From Sesamum alatum (taxonomy: Eukaryota > Streptophyta > Magnoliopsida > Lamiales > Pedaliaceae): a DNA stretch of 64,000 nucleotides. A model generated the notes under the pieces. It ran no database searches and was not told the DNA's origin. It worked only from the letters and a program-made list of their open reading frames with translations. This document shows, one piece after another, positions 1 through 11,482 of the stretch. The translations under genes and the position numbers were made by a program. The DNA lies in contig JACGWO010000001.1 in assembly GCA_034509735.1 (NCBI GenBank), forward strand, positions 10,680,854-10,744,853, in the 5' to 3' direction. Every line of letters begins with the position of its first letter. The first letter of the stretch is position 1.

Positions 1-281
1 GTTAATTATCAGCAGTATGTTGCTATCTGCAAATGCTATGGAATTTGTGTAACTTGGCGAACTCGGAATGTAATTGGCCGTTTCGGAGAGTTGTGATGTT
101 GTTCACTTGACCTCCTTTCAGGAAATGATAGACGAGACGCTGCATAATTTAGTTAATGATGATATGTAGTTAAGGGAGAACGTTGTTTGTGTTTATTAAT
201 TCCATCCATGAGATCACTGCTCCATTTTTATTGAGCTTTATTTAATGAGATATCACATTCTCGTTTTGATGTGATGTGCAG
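1..281 (+). other. Intron of the AGPase large-subunit gene
   Basis: AT-rich sequence with no coding similarity that ends in a canonical acceptor (TGTGCAG at 275-281) directly before the first recognisable AGPase codon. The upstream exon is not in the window. Confidence 0.8.
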
Positions 282-2992
282 GTTCCAGTGGGAGGTTGCT
301 ATAGGCTGATTGACATCCCGATGAGCAACTGTATCAACAGTGGCATTAACAAGATCTTTGTGCTGACCCAGTTCAATTCTGCTTCTCTTAATCGGCACAT
401 CTCTCGCACTTACACTGGAAATGGCATCAGCTTTGGCGATGGGTTTGTCGAGGTTAAGACCTTGATGCATCTTGAACGTGTTACTAATATAAAACCGACC
501 ATATGTGCAAATAGTAATTTTCACCAACTCTTTAAGCCTCGATCTCGTCACTCAATGTATAAATGTATACCTTATAGGTTTTGGCTGCGACTCAAACGGC
601 AGGAGAAACAGGTAACCGGTGGTTCCAGGGGACAGCAGATGCTGTTAGGCAATTTATATGGTTATTTGAGGTGAGTCTTCACAGATATAGCACATCTAAT
701 TAGTCTTAAATTAACTTGATATCTATTCATCTGCTTTTTCGTCATATTCTTACATGTCAGTCTTGTACTCTCAACTGATTCTTGCAGGATGCTAAGGCGA
801 AAGATATCGAGAATGTATTGATTCTATCAGGGGATCATCTTTACAGGATGGACTATATGGACTTTGTACAGGTACATTGATCTATCAACAGCAAATTTTG
901 TTATGATATCAACTGCGTCAAGATATCTAAATCTCTTTTATTGCTTAAACAGAACCACATTGATCGAAATGCTGACCTCACACTTTCATGTGCACCAGTT
1001 GACGACAGGTTTGTGACCCTTCACCATTTGCTGTTTTAGTCCTCTCTAGTGTTATCTTGATGCTGGTCGTAGTCTTAATCACTTAAGTTCAACTCATTAC
1101 CTCGAAAAGATTGTAAGAAGGGAAAGTGAGAAAGGGGGGCAACTGTCACTATACTTTTTACATGTCTGCTTTAAACTTTATCTTTAGCTAATAGCCATAA
1201 CATATGTCACATGTTAACCCAAATTTTACTTCTCAGCCGAGCGTCGGCTTTTGGACTGGTGAAGATCGACAGCAGAGGTCGGATAACCCAATTCTCTGAG
1301 AAACCTAAAGGCTCTGATAAGAAAGCAATGGTATGTTCAAGTGTGTTTGGAACTTGTTATCATCTGAAATAAAAAAAGAAAAAACAGTTTTCTCAAAGTA
1401 GCATGAAGAGTTTCAGACTCTGATAGCACCTTCAACTATTGGCATTCAAGAATCAAACATAGAAGAGAACAGCCACCAAAATCCTCCGAAGCAATACTGC
1501 GATAACGCCAGTTTTCTCGCATGCTACCTGCTAAGTTTCTCTTGTTTCCATCTGAATGTTGTCTGTTTTGTCTTATTGCAGCAAGTAGATACTTCTATCA
1601 TAGGACTGTCTCAACCGGAAGCTTTGAGGTCCCCGTACATTGCTTCTATGGGAGTTTATGCATTTAAGACAAATGTATTGCTGAAGCTTCTAAGGTGGAG
1701 TTACCCTACGGCAAATGACTTTGGATCTGAAATCATACCGGCTGCAGTCAAGGAACATAATGTGCAGGTCAGACAGCAAACTTCATTTCATATCACTCTT
1801 TTGTATTAAAGTAAATGTGTTTCGTTTATGCCTTTCTTTGTTTGCAATTATCTTCAAGGTTTTAAGATGATACTTTAATTGCAGGCATATATATTCAGAG
1901 ACTACTGGGAGGACATTGGAACGATAAAATCATTCTATGATGCTAATTTAGCTCTCACGAACGAGGTTCGTCTAATTTTTCATGTCCTTTGTTCCCTCTA
2001 TTGTGATTTAAGTAGAAACTTCAAATATTGGGTGAATAGGATCTCCTAATTCACCATTTTCCAATTCATTAGGTTAATTTCTTCGCTTCTTGTACGTGGT
2101 TTGATCACTGATTTCATGCTTTCCTCAAGAACTAAGCAACCAATCTCGTATTTGCAGTTTCCGAAGTTTGAATTTTACGATCCTAAGACTCCGTTCTACA
2201 CATCTCCTCGTTTCCTGCCACCAACTAAAATCGACAACTGCAAGGTAAGCTAGGACAGTGAGTGCTGTTAGAAATGTCCACTGATATTGATGTTCTAATG
2301 GTTTTAGTTGAATTTTTCAGATAAAAGATGCGATAATATCACACGGGTGCTTCCTGAGGGAATGCATTGTTGAACATTCCATAATCGGTGAACGTTCTCG
2401 TCTAGACTCTGGTGTTGAACTGAAGGTAAGCATATCATGCTTCCATTTTCTATTGCATCAAAAAGGGCCTCTATGTCTAGGATTTGTGTGTCATTTCTAT
2501 TGTGATAGATAATAAATTTGTTCTCATCCTAATAGGATTCTTTGATGATGGGTGCCGACTACTACCAAACAGAATCAGAGATTGCCTCACTGCTGGCACA
2601 AGGGAAAGTCCCGATGGGAATTGGAAGAAACACGAAAATCAGGTGAGTGGACATGAGCTGTGAAGGAGTTAAGCGTACTTATTAGACAGAAGAGCGGGAT
2701 TATAGTGAAATGAAATGAGTATCTTTTGTGCCAACTCTAGGAACTGTATTATCGACAAGAATGCGAGAATTGGGAAAGACGTGATAATCAAGAATAAAGA
2801 TGTAAGTTCGATTCATCACTATGCCTAAAGCTTCTGATCACCAGGAAGAGATCTTTACTCTAAATTTATCACTTCCCTCTGGCTGCACAGGGTGTTCAAG
2901 AAGCTGATAGGCCGGAGGAAGGATTCTACATTCGTTCAGGGATCACCATCGTTGCTGAGAAGGCAACAATCAGTGATGGAACAGTCATATGA
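282..2992 (+). CDS. ADP-glucose pyrophosphorylase large subunit, 5' end outside window
   Basis: Glucose-1-phosphate adenylyltransferase makes ADP-glucose from glucose-1-phosphate and ATP, the committed plastid step of starch synthesis; the large subunit is mainly regulatory. Visible exons: 282-452, 579-670, 788-871, 953-1008, 1237-1330, 1582-1767, 1885-1965, 2158-2244, 2321-2425, 2536-2642, 2741-2801, 2891-2992. They join in frame. Family landmarks seen are [30 protein letters not shown], the FSEKPKG motif, [26 protein letters not shown] and the large-subunit C terminus [10 protein letters not shown]...GTVI. The C-terminal half is the left-handed beta-helix involved in allosteric control. The N-terminal exons, including the transit peptide and first nucleotide-binding loop, lie upstream of base 1; bases 1-281 are intron. 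Which large-subunit isoform (APL1-4 type) cannot be decided here. No break is seen. Confidence 0.95.
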
Positions 2993-4330
2993 ATTGTTTC
3001 ATTACTTTGCTACCATAAACGGAGTCATTTGAGGTTATAAACCGGCCCAAGCTTGAGGCGTTATCAACTGAGGCATCCGGTGACTGAACTGATAAACCAT
3101 CATCGGGAAATTCCTGAAGGCAAGCTTGCTCTGGCATATGTGGAAAGACGGTTGAATGTCCTTGAATAAATCTGAGGCTGCAGTTTATAAGTGCTTTTTT
3201 CTCTTTTCAAGTTAAAGAAATCATTTATGTGAAATAAAATCTCTAGTAGTTATGTAGTAATAATCGAAATTGCTGATTTAAGGCTTGTATAGAACGTTTT
3301 GATCTCATGATAGTGGCTACAGCCTTTTTACTATATGCATTTCCAGTGCTGAATCAATTCCCATCAAACTCAAACTATTCATATAGTGAGTGATTTACAG
3401 AGCAATTGATTCACTTCATTAGTCATAGCAATAGATTCATTGGCCTTTGTCAATTTCTTAGGCTCGCAATGTTACAAGCTGAGCTGCCCATTACGGTAGA
3501 ACAGGCAACTAGTGACTTCTCAACAGCTGAAGATCTCACTTGCAGGTCGCTTTCATGTCGAACGTTTTGAGTTACTGACTGGCATACAATGATGGGAATA
3601 ACAAGAGATAAAAGGAAAACATGCTATCAGAACGACATCTTAGTCTTTGATTAGCATATACCTCTACAGATAATCAAGATTCAAACTGTGTTCATCAAAG
3701 TTGGGTAATAGGACAGCAGCTATATTGCAAACAACAATATCAAGAGATCAGAGTCTTGGAAGCTGCTGATGTGCTTGGTGCAGGGGAGATATGTTTAAAA
3801 CAACGTATGCTAATGTGGAAAGAGATACATGAACTGTTTTTAAGTTTTAGGTAAGTTTAATCTGAATGTTAGTGTACAAAAGACAAAATTGAGTTATCAT
3901 CATGCCCGAATCATCCTCTTGCCTTCTTCCCTGATTGGTTGAAAATCACAAGCCTTGACTAGCCATCTCCTGCCACCAATGAAATTTGCATGTCCCGTTA
4001 TGTACATATCAGACAATGATCTCGATATGCCTTTTGTGTTTACATGAGGTGCGCAGCAAAAGAGACACAAACAGGCACCGAAACCGTATAACCTGGTTTA
4101 GCTTGGAACCTTTCCATGCTGCTAACCAAGGTTGAAGAGCATCTGGAATTTATATCATTCTGCATTATGAAAAGGATAATTCCTCACATTAACAGAGTGT
4201 CTAATAAATGGAGAACTTATTGAGAAAAGCCGGGCCACAAATTTTATTCTGGCTCTTGATTACCAGTTCAACGATACCTGCTGCTGAACATTTGCAGAAA
4301 ACCAAGTATCTGTTGCAGCAATCAAAGTTT
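2993..4330. other. Convergent 3' regions of AGPase and PCH1-like genes
   Basis: The AGPase stop is followed by an AT-rich 3' UTR with a plausible polyadenylation context near 3232 (AAATAAAATC). The rest lies between two converging genes and probably holds the 3' UTR of the minus-strand gene on its right side. I see no further open frame or RNA gene. Confidence 0.5.
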
Positions 4331-6214
4331 TCAGAAGCCCTTTGTGTTCCATATAGTGAAAGGGCCCCTCTTCTGGAGTTCACATGATTGCAAACCAGCG
4401 ATACCCTTTCGCATCAGTGCCATAGCTGCAAGGCTGGGACACTGTTTCTTTTGGAGGTGGTTCTGTGCTAATCTTGATTTTGGTGGCTCAGAAACCACCA
4501 CTGTTTCAGGTTTCCTTTCGATCATTTTCGGTCCATTCCTCAGCCATCTTTGTATCCAAGCATGTGACAACAATAAGCCCTTGTCCTTGTCTATAGGTTC
4601 CGGGAGAAGGTCATCGTCTTTTCTTAAGAAGTCCCTACTCTTATCTGACAGCACTGGTTCTTCACTATGATGCTTCTTTGGATTTAATTCTGAGCTAGTG
4701 ATGCTACTTTTCAGAATTCTGCTAAAAAACTCACCCATTTTATCATGAGATGAGTTTTGAGCCAAATTTGAGTTCTTTGTGCCATGAGCAGAGTTTGGAG
4801 AGCTCAGCTTGAGGCGTTTAACCATCATGTTACCTGGATCTGCATACGGACGGTCATCCATGCTGAGAGTGGACTTTCTTTTGGCCTTCTCAGACGAACT
4901 TGCTGCACCTGGTAATGCTGGAAGCTCCAAGTTGATATCAGGTTGCCAGATAGTCAGCTGATGACGTCCAACTTTGCTTGAGTTCTTCTCCTTAAAAGAA
5001 TCCATGTCCATGGTGACCGTTTCAACTGATGATTCATTTCCTGCAGTAACTTTAGAAGCCTTGACATCTCCGACATTTTCTTTTGCTTCACTACAATTGC
5101 AACGACTCAGAGGCTGAAGTTTCACTTGCTTACAGTGACCACAAAATGGCGATAGGAGATGACGATCTGTAGACATATTTCCATCAAATTTGGTAACAAC
5201 TCTTGTACGTTCAAAAATATCATTTCCTTTTGACAGATGGACATCAGTCTTTTCTGTGATTAACAAGCTGTGAATTGTCTGAGAAAACGTGGGACAACTT
5301 CCTGTTGTTCCTTCTACAGAATCCATACTGGTGTAAAATCTTGACTCAACATCATGAACACAGTTCTGCAGCTTCGGCAACCAGTCTTGACCAAATGTTG
5401 ACAGGTCACAATCACACATATCATTCTCCCCAAAACATTTAATCTTGGAGCGGCAGTCCATTTTTCTCTGACAAACTAAATCAGCAGACTGGTTGTGCTC
5501 ATGACTATGTTCATGCTCTAGCTTTCTCAGGCATGTATTTGTCAATTGCTTGGAAACAACAGCAGATTTATTAATCATTGGAGACACAGCCCCTTTTTCC
5601 TTGTCAAACTTATCAGATGACGATTCTACAAGTCTTTCCTGCAAAAGTTTTGGCATTGCGAAGCAGCTATCTTTCCTGTTGGAATGAGTTTCCATCCACT
5701 GAGGAGGATTCTTCGAACTGCCTTCTCCCAGCGGACGGCATCCTCGGGAGGAAATTTCATTCTCAGCTGGAATGCTGTGAACAAAGGGACGAAACTGACT
5801 CCCACTTTTATAATCAACACCTTTACCACGCTCAAGTTTGTGAGCAAACACAGGCCTAATTGCTGGTATGTCATCAGTGTCTTGAACACATCTGAACATA
5901 GAACTGCATGATATCTCATGTCTCGGGCTTTTGCAACCCATTTTAGGACCCTCATCTACAACCCCAAAAGGTTTAGCCTCAACCACTCCAAGTCCTTTGA
6001 CTGGTCTTGAAACGTCAAATCCATTTGTTAAGTTATCGACCCTAGTTGCACAATCAAGTTCCTCACTTCCAGAAGCATCATCAATGCACATTTCTCTTGG
6101 TGCATTGTAGCTTCTCCTCATCCAGTGAGCTATCCAGACAGATTCGTAAGATTCCATAATCTGTCTACTCCTCCCATTAGTATCCGTAACTGGCTTCATG
6201 ACTGAATCATACAT
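4331..6214 (-). CDS. PCH1-like nuclear protein (PHOTOPERIODIC CONTROL OF HYPOCOTYL 1 family)
   Basis: A single intronless frame of 627 residues. The protein is low in recognisable folds, rich in Ser, Lys, Glu and Cys, and looks largely disordered. Two blocks recall the Arabidopsis PCH1/PCHL family (At2g16365 type, often mislabelled 'F-box protein'): an N-terminal YESVWIAHWMRR at residues 23-34, and a C-terminal SHAWIQRWLRNG followed by a final AAMALMRKGIAGL...GPFTIWNTKG. No F-box is present. In Arabidopsis, PCH1 binds phytochrome B, stabilises its active form and restrains PIF-driven growth; that role is inferred, and the family match is from memory. The first Met is used as start; Met6 and Met20 are alternatives. 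A spliced 5' leader probably reaches to about 7560. Confidence 0.6.
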   Translation of the reverse strand: MYDSVMKPVTDTNGRSRQIMESYESVWIAHWMRRSYNAPREMCIDDASGSEELDCATRVDNLTNGFDVSRPVKGLGVVEAKPFGVVDEGPKMGCKSPRHEISCSSMFRCVQDTDDIPAIRPVFAHKLERGKGVDYKSGSQFRPFVHSIPAENEISSRGCRPLGEGSSKNPPQWMETHSNRKDSCFAMPKLLQERLVESSSDKFDKEKGAVSPMINKSAVVSKQLTNTCLRKLEHEHSHEHNQSADLVCQRKMDCRSKIKCFGENDMCDCDLSTFGQDWLPKLQNCVHDVESRFYTSMDSVEGTTGSCPTFSQTIHSLLITEKTDVHLSKGNDIFERTRVVTKFDGNMSTDRHLLSPFCGHCKQVKLQPLSRCNCSEAKENVGDVKASKVTAGNESSVETVTMDMDSFKEKNSSKVGRHQLTIWQPDINLELPALPGAASSSEKAKRKSTLSMDDRPYADPGNMMVKRLKLSSPNSAHGTKNSNLAQNSSHDKMGEFFSRILKSSITSSELNPKKHHSEEPVLSDKSRDFLRKDDDLLPEPIDKDKGLLLSHAWIQRWLRNGPKMIERKPETVVVSEPPKSRLAQNHLQKKQCPSLAAMALMRKGIAGLQSCELQKRGPFTIWNTKGF

Positions 6215-7570
6215 GACGGGATGGATTCAGTTGCAATTCCACCTCAAATTTATGAGACTGACTTACGCAATTCTACCTTCAGAATGAGATTCGAGAATCT
6301 GAACATGGCAACAAAATAATCAAAGGCAGATATTAGCAAAAGTAAGCATAGAAAGCTAACAGTTCATCTTCCCTCGAAATAGAGAGAAAAATATACAGGT
6401 AAAAGCTCAATAAATTTTGACTGAGGCGGCTCATGATAAGCTCCATACTCAAGCAGAGCAAGGAATTATTATGTTGCAGATGATGATAATAGGATTTTGC
6501 ATCACAAATCTTAATACCAGTTGGGTAGCACCCAAGTGGATGGCGTGTTCCGTGCTAAATAATAATAGTTAAAAGAATACTATATGTACTAGTAGTTCTT
6601 AATCATAATACAAGATAATTAAAACTCATCATAATTTTAAGAAATCTCGTTTCCGTGATAAACTGAATAACTCTATTTTCTGATCTGATATTTTTCACAA
6701 CAGACTTAGAATCACGTCCCGGGCAACATGGACCAAAAGAGGAGGGGAGAGAAGAAGCGCCTTGAAATTTAGGGGTTGTTTTGGCATGTTATATGCTATT
6801 CATGAGGTAGCATTACAGCAGACATTAGATATACATGATACAACATTTTGTTTCTATAGCTGTCATCATATTGTAATCCAATCATCATATTATGATCTAA
6901 AAATTTCACTTCGCACCTGGATTACTACCTACGTGAATTACATGATCACGGATTTGATTAACCAAAACCAAAAACAGAAGATCTCAAAACGTTGCTTAAC
7001 TAGAAAACCACAAACACCAGCAACACAGCGAAAACAGAAAACACGACCAAAAGACAAAAACAGAACAGTTTGCTTAGTCTAGCAACTAATCTCCATTCTC
7101 CGGTGCATAGATCCAAGCAGAAAGCACTGTAACATAAACAAAAAATAAACATCCATTCAAAAGAAAAAATTCTACGACAACAAGAAGTAAGCTACTTAGA
7201 TTCGCCACGAACGAACATACATAAATAGTTTTCAGCAACGAACATCAAAATTTGGCCATGGAATCAACTCACCTCTCCAATTGACTTGATCCACAACAAT
7301 ACTTCCACAAAAGAGAAAAAAAGCAAAAAACAGAGACTAATCCACTGTTTTGCAGCTGAATTCAAAGCTCTCCGCAAATAATATGCGTAAAGTGAAACAA
7401 CTATAGATATCGAAGCAGAGAATTTGTTTAGCAGCGAGAAAAGAACATACAGCGGCTGTATATTCCGTCGCCAATTGTGTTGCATTCAGTAACAAAACAT
7501 GTAGTTGAACTCTGCTTGAGAGGGAGTGACAGAGAAACTTCTTCTTATTGTATGTGAAGCGAGCGAGAGA
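6215..7570 (-). other. Probable 5' UTR, leader intron and proximal promoter of the PCH1-like gene
   Basis: Upstream of the start codon on the minus strand the sequence is AT-rich and non-coding. A purine-rich stretch on the plus strand at 7520-7570 (CT-rich on the minus strand) looks like a leader exon near the transcription start. Short open frames here show no recognisable protein. Exact exon borders cannot be fixed without transcript data. Confidence 0.4.
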
Positions 7571-8456
7571 TGACTGGTGTTAGAGCCAACCAACCCCATT
7601 TGTATTCGCGTTTTAACTTGTAGCTCCTTTGCTTCGGGTAAGCCTTGGTGGAGGGCCCCACTTACGGTGCACTTTTCTCCTAACTTTTGCCCTTTTCGTT
7701 ATTGCCATTGCCAACTAGCCGCATGTCAGTAACGCTTAAGGATATTATTCATAAAATAAAATTAAAAAAAATTATACAGTATTATCACAAATTATTGTCT
7801 GTGAGTGAAAATTGATTTTTTATTTTATATTTAAAAAATGAAATTTGGCTGTGGCAAATGGCAATCGTCGGTCATTAGTCCAACCCAACTCCGCAGCAGT
7901 GCCCAATAAAAAGGTATTACTTGAGTTTGAAATTTCGTAATTAAAAATATTATGCACAACAAAGTTTATATATTTTCATTTAAAATATTAAATATAGTTA
8001 ATTATAATTTAAAAATCTACAAATGGTATAATCTATAAATGTACGGTGAAATTAGTGTTTTGGACTTAATTCCGACTCCATGCCTTTAATACTATATCTA
8101 TTTATCTCTTATTACGTAAAAAAAAATAAAAATATAACGGTAGATTTCTCAACTGTCTTTACTTATCAAGAAAAAAATTATAAATACGACATCTAAATAA
8201 TCTTTTATGTCAAGAGGGAATAAAAATAAATCCCTAGTGTCAATAAAAATAAAATAAAAAATTCAAAGATCTGATTGAGAAATAGGATAAGGAAAAGAAA
8301 TGGTAAAATATCAAAAATTGGGTGGGTGGCAGAACAGTTGTACTTGTCCCTTTCCGAGGACATAAATATCTAGATCATGAAAATATCTTAGTTTGTTTTG
8401 CATCCAACGTCCATAAATCTGTGGCAGTGCCAACGGCGCAGATGGAGCTAATGAAC
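7571..8456. other. AT-rich intergenic DNA
   Basis: Between the PCH1-like promoter and the fold-back element. Many poly-A and poly-T runs, no convincing open frame, no RNA gene seen. Confidence 0.5.
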
Positions 8457-9711
8457 GGCTCATTTATAATTATATTATAAAAAAAATAAAAAATTGTAAG
8501 TTTATCCCTTTTCGGGGTAGACTTGCAAAATTATAGTGGGTCGCTACTAGCGACCCTAGCCCATTTTTCGTTTTTTTATAAGTTTGTTATTTATTTTTTT
8601 AATCTATGATAATTTCACTTGAGCTAATAATTTAATGTTGGCCCAAATAAATTAATGTTAATTATTTTTAATTAATTATTAATTAAAATTTTAAGTAATA
8701 ATTAATATTTATTTAATATATAATTATAAAATTAGTGATACTTATAGATAATAATAATGACCATCAGTCTCATAAGTATATTGTTGGCATTGATATTGAT
8801 GTTTTTTTCTTTTCTCATCCATCGGTTCTGTGGACTTATTTATTTTAAAACTACGATTAACAACTATATTATCAAAATTTTAATTAGGTGTCGAGGTCCT
8901 TTTTTTTTCAAAAAATTTGATAATCGTACTTCTTAATCAACATAGTCTAAATTTAATAATATTGTGCCATGGATAACAAAATGAGCCGATAGATGGAACC
9001 AATAGGTAACAAAAGAAAGTACTTGACACCAATACTAATGACATACTTATGGACTGATGATTATTATTATTATCATTTATAATTATCACTAATTTTGTAA
9101 TAATTTTTTTTACAAAATATAAAATTGATGGTTATATTTAGTTAATATTAAAAAAAAATAAAATATTATCAAATTTAGGCTATGTTGATTAAGAAGTACG
9201 ATTATCAATTTTTTTGAAAAAAAAGGACCTCGACACCTAATTAAAAATTTGATAATATAGTTATTAATCGTAGTTTTAAAATAAATGAATCCACAGAACC
9301 GATGGATGAGAAAAGAAAAAGACATCAATATCAATGCCAACGACATATTTATGAGACTGATGGTCATTATTATAATTTATAAGTATCACTGATTTTATAA
9401 TTATATATTAAATAAATATTAATAATTAATTAAAAACTAATAAAAATAATTAACACTAATTTACTTGGGCCAACATTAAATTGTTACCCAAGTGAAATTA
9501 TATTATAAGATTAAAAAAATAAAAAACAAACTTATAAAAAAAAATGAAAAATGGGCTAGGGTCGCTAGCTGAGGTAGCGACCCTAGCCCAAACATTAAAA
9601 AAAAAAAAATGAAAAATATGTGGGTCGCTGGCTAAATAGTTTTGCAAGTCTACCCCAAAAGGGATAAATTTGTAATTTTTTATTTTTTTATAATATAATT
9701 ATAAATGAGCC
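8457..9711. mobile_element. 1.26 kb fold-back (long inverted repeat) element
   Basis: The two halves are near-complete inverted copies. The left arm begins GGCTCATTTATAATTATATT at 8457 and its complement ends at 9711. Both arms carry the motifs GGGGTAGACTTGCAAAA and GTCGCTA...TAGCGACCCTAGCCC, then GGACCTCGACACC and ATCCATCGGTTCTGTGG further in. Arms run roughly 8457-8970 and 9165-9711, with a spacer of about 200 bases. The spacer holds a third, direct, diverged copy of the inner module (9000-9100, ACTTGACACCAATACTAATG...). Flanks GCTAATGAAC and GCTAACGGGC match at 7 of 10 bases and may be a decayed target duplication. No transposase frame is visible, so the element is non-autonomous; a MULE-like origin is possible but not proven. 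Confidence 0.75.
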
Positions 9712-10480
9712 GCTAACGGGCATCGTTAGCCGAAGATATTTAGCCAAGCCGTTTTTCAACACAAGGATATCATAGGAGGACTGAACGAAGAAGTACGGAG
9801 TTTAGCATGCAACCATTAGCTGGAGTGTTTGGGCACATGGACTGCCTCGAGTTCGCCTGTCACGCCATGGCTTATTCCCCGTTTGGCTGTTTCCCTCCAG
9901 ACATCATTCTTTGTAGAATTTAAGAATCCAATTAGCGGGCCACGTGGTGTTTCACACTTAATTATTGTGTGGGGACTTGGAATAAAGTGGATAAATGACA
10001 ATTTATCCCTAATTCTTAACTTTTAAAGTGGATAAAGTGGATAAATTGATTTTGGTTCATTAACTTTTAAAGGTATGATGTTAATCCATAATTTTTATAA
10101 ATTATTATGATTTGGTCCTATCGTAAAAGTTAAGTTTAAAGATGTTAACCAAATGAACTTAAATCGTGCCTCGAAAAATTTATGAAGTAGAATAGTAACA
10201 AGTTTTAATAATTAGGGACCAAGGCCATGGTTAAAAAAATTAGAGGTCAAAATCGATTTGAACTCAAAATATAAAATTATAATTTATCCAAATAAAGTTG
10301 AAGCAATAAATAAAACATGGAAATAATTCTCCACAAGGCATATCTAGTGATTTTAGGAATGCAATCAACAGTTCAATTTATTTATATATACATACATTGT
10401 ATATCTAAATATTTGAGTTAGTTTTTGGTGTCATATAAATCTTGAAATCGAAATATATAAATATACATGTTTAATATAAG
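9712..10480. other. Intergenic DNA upstream of RER1, with a G-box
   Basis: AT-rich sequence with short direct repeats (AAGTGGATAAAGTGGATAAA near 10027) and a perfect G-box CCACGTGG at 9941-9948. 10020-10270 reads like a worn MITE (AGGGACCAA-type motif) but I cannot define its ends. No gene seen. Confidence 0.4.
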
Positions 10481-11482
10481 TTAATGTGTCATGTGAACCC
10501 CTCTTCCCAAAACAGATCAAATCCGTATTTTCACCTCCGAAAATCCCCAACGATTTTATTTCCTCTTTTACCTGCTGTTTTCTCGCCCAAGGTGAAACCT
10601 AATTTCCCAGCTGTTCTTTATTGAAAATGTTAGATATTTCCTTTTTTTTGGTCTACAATGCTTGATTTATAGTGTTTTTTCTCTTTGAAATGGATTATCC
10701 ATTTGATATATTTTGTTTTGAGATTAGTTGTTTAGCAATCAGGAATGGGCTCTAGTCAGATCTGCTCGTAAGCGTCGTCTGGTTACAGAGTATGGGTTAC
10801 TTCCGTATTCAATCGTAAGTTTGGTCGTCTTTGTGTTTATTGTTGAGAATGCGGGGTTTGATGCGCATTCAGTTAGAGCTTTAGCTGCCCCAAGTGTTTT
10901 TTCGTGAAGAAATAAGTTTGGAAGAGTTATTGAAATGATTGTAATATTATTCAGCAAAACAAAAATAAAAGAGAGAGAGAGAACAACAATATAATTTCTT
11001 CTCAGTAGTTTGTGTTGTATTGTATATTTGATTGGATACTCAGATAAGTAGAGTAAGAGAGTTGGATTTGAGGCTAGAGTTCTTTATGGTACACAGTTTA
11101 CCGTAATTTTTTGTGTTTTCATTTTGTCAGTTTATTGGATAGGGGTGGTTGGATTTTGTTGTGTTCCTTTTGTTGTCCGATTGCAAAGCAATAGAAACTA
11201 GACGTGGTGTTAATTAGTGCAGCTCTTTTTCTGTAAGGATAAACTTGTTCCTTCCTCATTGTTGCTCTTGTCTTATTTTGGGTTTTTTGTTTTTCATATT
11301 TCTTGCTCTTGAGTGGCAAAAAAATTTCAGTAGTTTCAACTAGCGTGGATTTTTGCCCATCACCTGCCTAGCAGCAAGCATGTCTCATGTTTGTTCAATG
11401 GATTCTTCTCCTTGTAAGACTTTAGTTGGTTCATTTGGTTGAAGCTTTTGATGGTTTTGTAGGGATCAAAACTTGTTTTTTC
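10481..11482 (+). other. RER1 promoter, leader exon and leader intron (approximate)
   Basis: CT-rich leader-like sequence at about 10500-10590 ends in a plausible donor (CCAAG|GTGAAACC), and an acceptor TTTTGTAG precedes the start codon at 11483. The intervening 0.9 kb is T-rich, as plant leader introns usually are. Borders are by eye. Confidence 0.45.

Noticed and set aside
276..674. 132-residue open frame starting just before the AGPase exon
   Set aside because: Its first codons are intron, and the frame runs through the donor at 453; only 282-452 is coding.
9110..9367. 85-residue minus-strand frame
   Set aside because: Inside the right arm of the 8457 fold-back; hydrophobic AT-derived residues, no family resemblance.
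11426..11482. Upstream extension of the RER1 frame (VHLVEAFDG...)
   Set aside because: It has no ATG and crosses the leader-intron acceptor at 11461; the family begins at the ATG at 11483.
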